DNA of 14,594 nucleotides from Candidatus Latescibacterota bacterium (GTDB taxonomy: Bacteria; Latescibacterota; 4484-107; B68-G9): NCBI GenBank assembly GCA_012962735.1, contig DTXA01000036.1, positions 1-14,594 on the forward strand. The letters are read 5' to 3'. Position numbers and translations under genes: made by a program. Positions within the stretch are counted from its first letter, which is position 1. Every line of letters begins with the position of its first letter. The notes under the pieces were generated by a model. The model was not told the origin of the DNA. It was given only the letters and a program-made list of their open reading frames with translations, and ran no database searches. Of the stretch, positions 7,002 through 13,704 are shown piece by piece.

Positions 7002-8534
7002 ATGGAGTGGACAATTTACCCGTTGATAGCCGCCATCGTCGGCTTTGTGGTGGGATGGATGGTGAACGACCGAGTACAGGGGAGCCGGGTGGCCGGAGCC
7101 AGGGCGCTCGCCGAGCAGATCGTAGAGGACGCCCGCAAAGAGGCCGAGACCATACGAGAGAAAGCTCAGCTGGAGGCTGAGAATGAATGGCACAAAGCTC
7201 GGGAGAGGTTCGAACGGGAGACCGCCCATCGGAGGGCCGAGATGGAGCGGTTGGAGGTCCGGCTCCTAGACCAGGAGCGCAAGCTGGACCGCAAGGTGGA
7301 CCTGCTTTCCCGGAAGGAGGGGGAGCTAAAGGAGCGGGAGCGCGTCGTGCAGGCGAAGGATGCCCAGCTCTCGGAGCTTATACGTGAACAGGTCTCCCAG
7401 CTCGAGCGCATCTCGGGGATGACGGCCGAAGAGGCGAAGGCTCTGTTGATGGCGAACTTAGAGCAGAGGGCGAAACAGGAGGCAGCCTACAAAGCCAAAG
7501 AGATCAAGGACCGGGCCATAGCCGAGGCGGAGCGGGAGGCCCGAGAGATCATCGGCATGGCCATCCAGCGTTACGCGGCCGAGCAGGCGGTCGAGTCCAC
7601 GGTCTCCGTGATCTCTCTGCCATCGAACGACATGAAGGGCAGAATCATAGGCCGGGAGGGGCGCAACATAAGGGCCTTCGAGACCGCCACTGGGGTGGAC
7701 GTGATAGTGGACGACACGCCTGAGGCTGTCATCCTCTCCGGGTTCGACAGCCTCCGCAGAGAGATAGCCCGGATAGCCTTAGAGCGGCTCATAGCGGACG
7801 GCCGTATCCACCCGGCCAGGATAGAGGAGGTGGTGAAGAAGACCAGGCAGGACATGGATAAGATCATACAGGAGGCCGGGGAGCAGGCCGCTTACGAGGT
7901 GGGGGTGCATGGGTTGCAACCGAGGCTTCTGTATTACTTAGGAAGGTTGAAGTTCCGTACGAGCTTCGGACAGAACGTCCTCCAGCACAGCAAGGAAGTG
8001 GCCTGGCTTGCTGGGATAATGGCTGGGGAGCTCGGGTTGGACGAAGCCATGGCCAAGAGGGCGGGGCTTCTGCACGACATAGGCAAGGCAGCGGATCACG
8101 AGATGGAGGGCTCCCACACCCAGATAGGGATGGAGCTGGCCAGGCGCTACGGCGAGGGGCCGGTGGTGCAGAACGCCGTGGCAGGACATCACGAAGGAGT
8201 GCCGCCCACGTCGGTCATCACGATGTTGGTCGCCGCGGCGGACGCCATCTCTGGGGCCCGTCCGGGCGCGAGGAGGGAGACCTTAGAAAGTTACGTGCGT
8301 AGGCTCGAGAAGCTGGAGGAGCTGGCAGATTCCTTCCAAGGCGTGGAGAAAGCGTACGCAATACAGGCGGGAAGGGAGATAAGGGTTATGGTGCGGTGCG
8401 ACCAGGTGGACGACGCCCAGGCCGAACAGCTCGCCTCGGACATAGCTGAGAAGGTGCAGAGGGAGGTGGAGTATCCCGGGCAGATCAAGGTGACGGTGAT
8501 AAGGGAGAAGAGGGCTGTGGCATATGCGAAGTAG
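7002..8534 (+). CDS. rny: Ribonuclease Y (membrane-anchored endoribonuclease)
   Basis: RNase Y starts mRNA decay by endonucleolytic cleavage and is anchored at the cytoplasmic membrane. The 510-residue protein shows the full family layout: one N-terminal membrane helix at about 5-22 (YPLIAAIVGFVVGWMV), and a long charged coiled coil from about 30 to 190. A KH RNA-binding domain follows, with GRIIGREGRNIRAFE near 211-225. The HD phosphohydrolase domain carries the metal-binding HDIGK near 357, with NVLQHSKEVAWLAG before it and GHHEG after it. The ATG at 7002 follows GGGGAGG at 6986-6992. ymdB follows 8 bases after the TAG stop, a pairing also seen in Bacillus. No lesions are visible. Confidence 0.96.
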   Translation: MEWTIYPLIAAIVGFVVGWMVNDRVQGSRVAGARALAEQIVEDARKEAETIREKAQLEAENEWHKARERFERETAHRRAEMERLEVRLLDQERKLDRKVDLLSRKEGELKERERVVQAKDAQLSELIREQVSQLERISGMTAEEAKALLMANLEQRAKQEAAYKAKEIKDRAIAEAEREAREIIGMAIQRYAAEQAVESTVSVISLPSNDMKGRIIGREGRNIRAFETATGVDVIVDDTPEAVILSGFDSLRREIARIALERLIADGRIHPARIEEVVKKTRQDMDKIIQEAGEQAAYEVGVHGLQPRLLYYLGRLKFRTSFGQNVLQHSKEVAWLAGIMAGELGLDEAMAKRAGLLHDIGKAADHEMEGSHTQIGMELARRYGEGPVVQNAVAGHHEGVPPTSVITMLVAAADAISGARPGARRETLESYVRRLEKLEELADSFQGVEKAYAIQAGREIRVMVRCDQVDDAQAEQLASDIAEKVQREVEYPGQIKVTVIREKRAVAYAK

Positions 8535-8542
8535 GGGGGACT

Positions 8543-9346
8543 TTGAGGATACTGTTCGTGGGGGACGTGATAGGAAGGCCGGGGAGGAGAGCTCTGAGGG
8601 CCTTGCTCCCCGGGATTAAGGAGAGTTACGGAGCTGATTTCTGTATCGCCAACGGGGAGAACGCCGCCGCCGGCAAGGGGATCACCGAGAAAGTGGCGCA
8701 GGAGATGTTCTCGTGCGGGGTGGATGTCATCACCTCGGGCAACCACATCTGGGACCGCAAGGAGGGCATTTCCTACGTCCAGGCCGAATCCCGCCTTCTC
8801 AGACCTGCCAACTACCCCCCCGGGGTAGGAGGGATAGGATACGGGACCTTCCAAAGTCGGTCGGGTGTTCCTGTGGGAGTGATAAACCTACAGGGCAGGA
8901 CCTTTATGCCGGCCACGGACTGTCCCTTCCGCACGGCCCTCTGCATACTGGAAGAAATGGATGTCCCGGTGAAGGTCGTGGACTTCCATGCAGAGGCCAC
9001 GTCCGAGAAGGTGGCGATGGGTTGGTTTTTGGACGGCAAAGTGAGCGCGGTCGTGGGGACCCACACCCACGTGCAAACCTCGGATGAGAGGGTACTTTCC
9101 AAAGGCACGGCGTATATAACGGATGTCGGTATGACGGGAGCTATGGACTCTGTGATCGGGTTCAAGAAGGAGGTGGCCCTGAGGAGGTTCCTGACCCAGT
9201 TGCCGATGCGTTACGAACCGGCGGAGGGGGACGTCTGGCTCTGCGGGGTGGCGGTGGACGTAGACGAGGGAACCGGCCGGGCGGTAAGTATAGTTCGGAT
9301 AAGGGAGGGGCCTCGTGAAGGTTGTATCCCGAATTTTGGCTCATAA
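8543..9346 (+). CDS. ymdB: YmdB-family metallophosphoesterase (cyclic nucleotide phosphodiesterase)
   Basis: Members of this calcineurin-like family hydrolyse 2',3'-cyclic nucleotides, and in Bacillus YmdB affects biofilm and motility decisions together with RNase Y. The 267-residue product carries the expected metal-binding motifs: GDVIGRPG (residues 7-14), NGEN (about 39-42), GNHIWDRK (about 66-73), DFHAEATSEK (about 147) and GTHTHVQTSD (about 172). The start is TTG at 8543, which gives the conserved (M)RILFVGDV opening and follows a G-rich ribosome binding site at 8534-8540. The last dozen residues (REGCIPNFGS) are not a pattern I recognise, so the end may mark a breakpoint. A second potential start with a good Shine-Dalgarno lies inside this tail. 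Confidence 0.93.
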   Translation: MRILFVGDVIGRPGRRALRALLPGIKESYGADFCIANGENAAAGKGITEKVAQEMFSCGVDVITSGNHIWDRKEGISYVQAESRLLRPANYPPGVGGIGYGTFQSRSGVPVGVINLQGRTFMPATDCPFRTALCILEEMDVPVKVVDFHAEATSEKVAMGWFLDGKVSAVVGTHTHVQTSDERVLSKGTAYITDVGMTGAMDSVIGFKKEVALRRFLTQLPMRYEPAEGDVWLCGVAVDVDEGTGRAVSIVRIREGPREGCIPNFGS

Positions 9347-9350
9347 GTAA
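9315..9350 (+). other. Possible truncated start of the next operon gene overlapping the ymdB end
   Basis: A GTG at 9315 is preceded by GGGAGGGG at 9303-9310, as good a ribosome binding site as any in the operon. It opens a frame of 11 codons, VKVVSRILAHK, that stops at 9348-9350. The opening looks like the beginning of a longer protein; CBS-domain proteins often start in a similar way, though this is a weak resemblance. If real, the gene is cut off about where the undamaged operon gives way to the broken minus-strand region. It could also be chance. Confidence 0.3.
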
Positions 9351-9421
9351 CAACTTTTCTTTGTTGACAACTTATCCGAAGACGAGAAACATGTTGGAAA
9401 GCCCTCGCATCTTCCCTCCCT
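9347..9421. other. Short convergent intergenic spacer with small repeats
   Basis: These 75 bases separate the ends of the plus-strand ymdB and the minus-strand oxidoreductase. They are more AT-rich than their flanks. A direct repeat ACAACTT occurs at 9350-9356 and 9367-9373, and AACAA (9349-9353) can pair with TTGTT (9361-9365) across a T-rich loop. A weak bidirectional terminator is possible. I see no gene in it. Confidence 0.3.
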
Positions 9422-10128
9422 TCAGACAGCTTCTACTTGGCCGCTTTCCGCGGAACGGTTGAACGCTAAACAGACACGGAGGGTATCTATAGTGTCCTCT
9501 ATGCCCGTGAGGGGTTGTTCGTCGTCCTCTATACAGCGGAGGAAATGCTCATGCTTGGAGGGTATGTCCCTCCGGACCGGCACCTCCACAGTCTCCTCAG
9601 CCACACCCGCATGTCTGTTGACCTCCAAAAGTCCGACCCCGCTCTCACAATCTATAAGCGTGTAGTCCGCATCGTCCAGCCCGAAGCCATCGGTCACATA
9701 GAGGGCCTTACCGTAGACCGTCCGTGGCCTTCCCAGCACCCACAGAAGCCAGTTTCCTGGATCCTGCGCCACCGGGCGGAGGAGGTGGGGGCATGCTGGC
9801 GGGTCCAGGCCGAGACGGCGCCGCCTATCCATCCCTCCATCTGGACCTCTTTGAGTGTGGCCAAGGACGGGTTGTAACGCAGATTGAACCCTATCATAAA
9901 CTTAATACCACTGTGCAACGCCGTATCCCTCATAGCTATAGCATCTTCCATATTGAGGGCTATAGGTTTTTCGCAGAGCACATGCTTGCCGGAGGCTACC
10001 TTAGCTCCCCATCTAGCCGCAGCTTCGCCCGCCCTCTCGGGATCTATGTCCCAGACGAGCTCGATCCTCGCGCGACCCGTGTCCGTGAATCCCCTGTAGT
10101 GGCTCTCGGATATGCCGCCGCTGTACAT
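9422..10128 (-). pseudogene. Gfo/Idh/MocA-family oxidoreductase, broken
   Basis: Intact members are NAD(P)-dependent sugar or inositol dehydrogenases of about 340-380 residues; this locus spans only about 235 codons. The N-terminal block (YSGGISESHYRGF, ELVWDIDPERAGEAA) lacks the first Rossmann strand. It jumps from GAKVAS straight to GKHVLCEKPIALNMEDA, skipping roughly 40 residues. The catalytic-side block (MIGFNLRYNPSLATLKEVQ) runs to about WRRIQETG. The frame then shifts and resumes at NWLLWVLGRPRTVYGKALY without the usual GG-x-LxDxGxH segment. The C-terminal block is normal and ends SAESGQVEAV. GGAGGGAGG precedes the ATG at 10128. The family is certain from EKP and flanking motifs. Whether the damage is biological or from assembly is open. 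Confidence 0.8.
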
Positions 10129-10173
10129 TGTGACCCTCCCTCCGAGAGATGGTCCTGAGGTCCTCCGTTGTAC

Positions 10174-10463
10174 TTATCGGCTATAAGGCATAGACATACA
10201 GGTCCTTTCCAGGCCATACTCCATAGCCCGTACATAGTTAACTACCTCCCGTACATCAGATGATGCAGATTAAGAAGCGTCCGAGCTAATCCTGTCAGTT
10301 CGCCCAAGGCACGGTCTGCTTCTGAAAGTGTGTAGACAAGCTCGTGGTCGAATGTTACCTCAGGAGGGAGCAGATTGGGCACAAAGGCCCAGTAGGTTGT
10401 CTTACCGTAGCTTGCCTTTACCAGCCTTCCGGTCGAACTGTTAAGGAATCGCTCCAAGTCCAT
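10174..10463 (-). pseudogene. Fic/DOC-family protein, N-terminal remnant
   Basis: The first 66 or so residues match the N-terminal domain of Fic proteins (YWAFVPNLLPPEVTFD, YTLSEADRALGELTGLARTL). Intact proteins of about 370 residues transfer AMP or similar groups to target proteins. After LARTLLN the expected inhibitory-helix and SSRIEGT region is absent. The next recognisable Fic piece, DVREVVNYVRAMEYGLER, comes in another frame 20 or so bases on, followed by a stop at 10174-10176. The catalytic HPFxxGNGR motif occurs nowhere in the window, so no active enzyme can be made. The start at ATG 10463 lies 12 bases after the methyltransferase remnant, suggesting they were once one operon. Confidence 0.75.
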
Positions 10464-10475
10464 CGGATAAGGTTT

Positions 10476-11341
10476 CTATACCCTCCCGATGACCTCTTCC
10501 TCCATCCTCGGATACAGTGCGTCTATCTCCTCCTGGACCTCTATAGGGTAGTGACTATGCGACAGTAGGTCGGGCTCAAAATACTGACCTGGGTTGATGT
10601 AAACCCGCTCACCGGGCTTGTACCTGAAACCCTGTCCCTTGGTCTTCGCCACCTTTCCGTCCCCCTCTCCCTGGAACCGGGCAGGCGGCGGGTTAAGTTC
10701 CTCTGCGCGGAGGAGGTGCAGGTCCACGAGCCTCGTTCCGAGGGAGGCCAATCGGCCGAACAGCTCAGGGTCCCTCGTGAAGGGTATGCGGGGGAAGTCT
10801 ATCCTGAGGAATTCGGCGTACTTCTCCCGATAGCTCGGTGCGTAGAGCACGGCATAGATGTAGCCCAGCACTTCCTCACATATCCTTTAGGGCGGCCAGG
10901 AGGTCCGGGCTTATGTTGGGCCTCCGTCCCTCCACAGCCTCCACTTCGCTGAATAAGTGCTTCTTGGAAGCGTCGGGGTAAAGGGGGAAAGGGAGTTACC
11001 GTGAAGGTCCAGTATGTAGATTTCATCAAATGTGTCCATAAGGCTCTGGCGCATACCCCGGAAGGTGGGATTGTCCAGGTAGGAGTGGTTCGTTATCATC
11101 CCCACAATACCTTCTCCGGACTGCTCTATCTTCCACTGTGCGAAGCGCAGGAACTTCACATAGTCGTCCTGGAGCCATTTGGGGTTCTTCTCACCCAATG
11201 GCTTCCCGTCCACCTGCTTGTAGTCCTCTATGAGCTTCAGAATCCAAAGGAGTAAAAGCTTCCCTCCCCCGCATCGGCCCTCTGGGTTATTATATCGGCG
11301 ATCCTGTGGAAATAGTTGTTCAGTATGGAGATGTCAGACAT
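10476..11341 (-). pseudogene. Adenine-specific DNA methyltransferase (type ISP/IIG-like), multiply deleted
   Basis: Intact relatives are large (roughly 1,000 residues) N6-adenine methyltransferases of restriction or phage-defence systems. The pieces appear in family order. First comes a start MSDISILNNYFHRIADII (ATG 11341). Next is LWILKLIEDYKQVDGKPLGE with NPKWLQDDYVKF, then MITNHSYLDNPTFRGMRQ and DEIYILDLHGNS. In a different frame follow FSEVEAVEGRRPN and ISPDLLAALKD, and after another shift LGYIYAVLYAPSYREKYAEF and LRIDFPRIPF. The tail is INPGQYFE and EEIDALYPRMEEEVIGRV. Missing are the SAM-binding region, the NPPY catalytic motif and most of the target-recognition part. It therefore cannot work, although the retained blocks are well conserved. 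Type ISP versus other Eco57I-like enzymes is uncertain. Confidence 0.78.
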
Positions 11342-11369
11342 AGCCTTCTGCGATGTTATACGCCAGACA

Positions 11370-11392
11370 TCAAAAACGGCGTATTCGCCACC
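11370..11392 (-). terminator. Weak terminator-like hairpin after the propeller gene
   Basis: On the minus strand a short stem, GGCG-AATA-CGCC (11378-11389), is followed by GTTTTT in the gap between the propeller stop and the methyltransferase start. The stem is only 4 base pairs and competes with an ATTCG/CGAAT hairpin next to it, so this is a tentative call. Confidence 0.25.
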
Positions 11393-11401
11393 CGAATAGG
11401 T

Positions 11402-13119
11402 TCAGAACACCTCTACAGCCCTAAGGCGATGTCCGGTGGCAAAGTAAATGTGCCTTTCGAGGATAGGACCGGCCACGGTGAAGGCTCCCTCCTCTTGGAT
11501 GACCTCCTTTAGGGACAGTGAGCTTGGATCGAGGCGGTAGATACAGGAGGATGTGAACCCGTAGATCTTCCCGTCCGGGCCGTTCTGTAGCCCGAGGTCC
11601 AAAGGTTCCCCGGGAAGGGAGACTTGGGCCACGAACTTCCGGGACTTCGGGTCGAAGGCGAATAGTTCAGAAGGCCCACTTCCCTTGACCGTGCCGTAAA
11701 GCCTTCCATCTGGGCCCACGAGGAGGGCGTTGAATGTGTGGACGGGGCAGTCGAGAGTGCCCTCCCAGACCTTCTCTTCCCTCCTGTAATCCCAGAGGAA
11801 AAGCACGGCTTGGTCCACCTTGGGCCTCGTACCCGACCCTCCCAAGATGGTCGTCCCCACGGCGATGAGCCCCTGTTCCTTCAGATGTGCGAGGGTATAG
11901 CAGCTCGCATCCCCACAGATTCGATAATAGGCCTTCTTCTCACCGGTCCAGGGATCGTACCACGAAAGGGGGCCACCCCAGAGGCCGTAGTCCGGTATGG
12001 AAGCGACCCATATACGGCCGAGCGGGCCGGAAAGGGCCGAACGGGGCCTGTAGGATATCTCGTCTATTCGCCCCAAGTCCCGGGGATTTTCGCCGAAACG
12101 ATAGGGCCGAGAGGGGTCGTATTCCGATATCCTCGCCCCGGGATACGAGAAGATATACATCTTTCCCTCGAAGTTGGCCATGGAGTAAGCTTCGCCCGCC
12201 GAAAGGGAGCATCTACCCAGGTCGGTCAACCTCCCTTCCTTGGGGTCGTAGCGGAAAAGATGGAGAGGTAGAAGATATCGCTTCCGCTCGCCTCGTAGTC
12301 TAAGTAAAAGACCTGCGTCCTTCCGTCAGGTCTTGAGAGCTTGAGCTTCCTATATATCAGGTCCCAGGCGTCCGAGAAGCCGAACTTGGTACCACAGGGA
12401 AGTGTTGGCTCGGGCTCCGGGTTTGGGAGCACATCCACGGGCTCCGCCCGCATGCCCCTCACCCTGAAGTTCCTAAGGTCGGACCTTATATAAAGCTCCC
12501 CGTCCTCTCCCCTGTAAAGCTCAAGGTTACCCATCGCCTTTTCCACCACCGGCCCCACAGTGCGTCTTTCCCTGGTCCTCGGATCGAAGACCACCACATG
12601 CAGTTTGGTCGTCCGTATAAAGCAGACTATGTTCCCTTCCGGGTCCACGAACGGATAGTTGTACATGTCCACATCGTCCATGCGGCCATAGCGGGTGAAC
12701 CTGCGTGTCTTGGGGTCGTAACTTGTCAGGTCCGCTGTCCCGTAGCTTCCGATCCAGATACGCCTGTCGGGGCTCTCGTCAATGCGGCATGGGAAAATGG
12801 CCGCCCCGGGGTTGATAGGGCCGAGGTCCTCGAGGACATCCCCGTCGGGGTCGAAACAGAGGAGGTGGCCCGCGTACGCAGCCCCTATGTACAGGCGTCC
12901 CGTGCGGCTCATAAGCGCGGCCGTGGGGTAGTTGGAACTCGGGACCTCCGAGACGAACTGGCGGAAGGAGCCTGTTTCGGGGTCTATTTGGAGCACGAAG
13001 AAGTTGTCCGCCTGCTGTCCCATAACTGCGTAAATGCAAGGGGCACCTTTGCCATCCCGTCCGGCAAAAAGGCGCACCTTATTGACCGACCGGACCGGGA
13101 CTCCGAGCTCCAGGAACAT
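11402..13119 (-). pseudogene. Beta-propeller protein with repeated Asp-Pro blades, split by one frameshift
   Basis: Two frames abut at 12226-12275 and together give one protein of about 570 residues. The first starts at ATG 13119 (MFLELGVPVRS) after GGAGGAGG and reads well to SGSDIFYLSIF. The second picks up FRYDPKEGRLTDLG and ends AVEVF at 11402. Repeats of the form hydrophobic-x-x-(Y/F)-D-P-x-(T/S) occur about ten times (IDPETGSF, FDPDGDVL, YDPKTRRF, FDPRTRER, YDPKEGRL, YDPSRPYR, YDPWTGEK, FDPKSRKF, LDPSSLSL and a WDYRREEK variant). These repeats indicate kelch- or SMP-30-like beta-propeller blades. No signal peptide is evident. The shift lies in a run of four T (12253-12258 region); removing two bases or adding one restores the frame. 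A sequencing error is possible, so the gene may be intact. I do not know its ligand or role. Confidence 0.72.
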
Positions 13120-13133
13120 GACACCTCCTCCCT

Positions 13134-13691
13134 TCAGAGCGCCATCTTCTTGCACAGCTCCCTGCGGGCGGTGACCGCCTACCTGAAGGCCGAACACATT
13201 ATGCCGTGCCGCGACATCTCGGCCATCCTCCCGGGGGAGAGCAACAGGCACCAGTTGATGGCGAACCTTGCATAGATGAGGTGGTTCACCTTGTAGTGCC
13301 TGCACAGGGCGAAGAGCTGGTGCCCGTCCTCAGCTATCCCCTCGTCCCCCTGCGACCTCGCCTGGGAGGCGAAGTCTATCCTCTGGAAGCCACGCTTCAC
13401 ATCCTCCATGTTATGCTTCCCCGGGAACACGTTCTCCTCCCTGAACCTGCGCAGACGGAGCAGAACTTCGTCCGGCTCTGCCTGCTCGGGAGGAGGTGGA
13501 GGGGGACCTGTCAGCTCCAATGCCCTGAGGCACCTGGGAATCCCTTGTAGTAATTGCCCCCTCCGACATATCCTCTCGGCCCGGGGGATGTACTCTACGG
13601 CCCTGTGCCATCCGGGGTATTGCTCACGGGTGCCGGTATCCCATGCGTGCATCACCACAACTGCTGTGTGATCCCAGAATATCTCTATCAA
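13134..13691 (-). pseudogene. Cysteine hydrolase of the isochorismatase family, broken
   Basis: Intact members are amide or ester hydrolases with an Asp-Lys-Cys triad. The N-terminal block (TAVVVMHAWDTGTREQYPGW, HRAVEYIPRAERICR) is followed by a deletion. GGGNYYKGFPG then appears in another frame, and RALELTGPPPPPPEQAEPDE returns to the first frame. The block with the likely catalytic cysteine, YKVNHLIYARFAINWCLLLS then GMAEMSRHGIMCSAFR-like residues, is kept. It ends at an in-frame TAG after SAFR. The same frame then continues AVTARRELCKKMAL to TGA at 13134-13136, with the usual helix between AVTA and the end shortened. The apparent start is TTG 13691, 13 bases after the transporter stop, with GGAGGG just before it. 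At least two frame-changing lesions and one nonsense codon make it inactive as written. Confidence 0.68.
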
Positions 13692-13704
13692 TGCCCTCCG
13701 AATC

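Noticed and set aside
9364..9392. Promoter from TTGACA at 9364-9369
   Set aside because: At 17 bases spacing the -10 position reads AAACAT, a poor match, and no gene lies downstream on the plus strand.
9459..10158. Plus-strand frames across the oxidoreductase
   Set aside because: They lack family motifs and ribosome binding sites, while the minus strand shows clear Gfo/Idh/MocA motifs such as GKHVLCEKP.
13179..13200. TAG as a recoded sense codon (pyrrolysine or altered code)
   Set aside because: TAG ends pheT, zapA and rny normally, and the same gene has other frame-breaking lesions, so damage explains it better.
12598..13275. A 225-residue plus-strand frame opposite the propeller gene
   Set aside because: It is the antisense of regular propeller repeats and has no recognisable domain or start signal.
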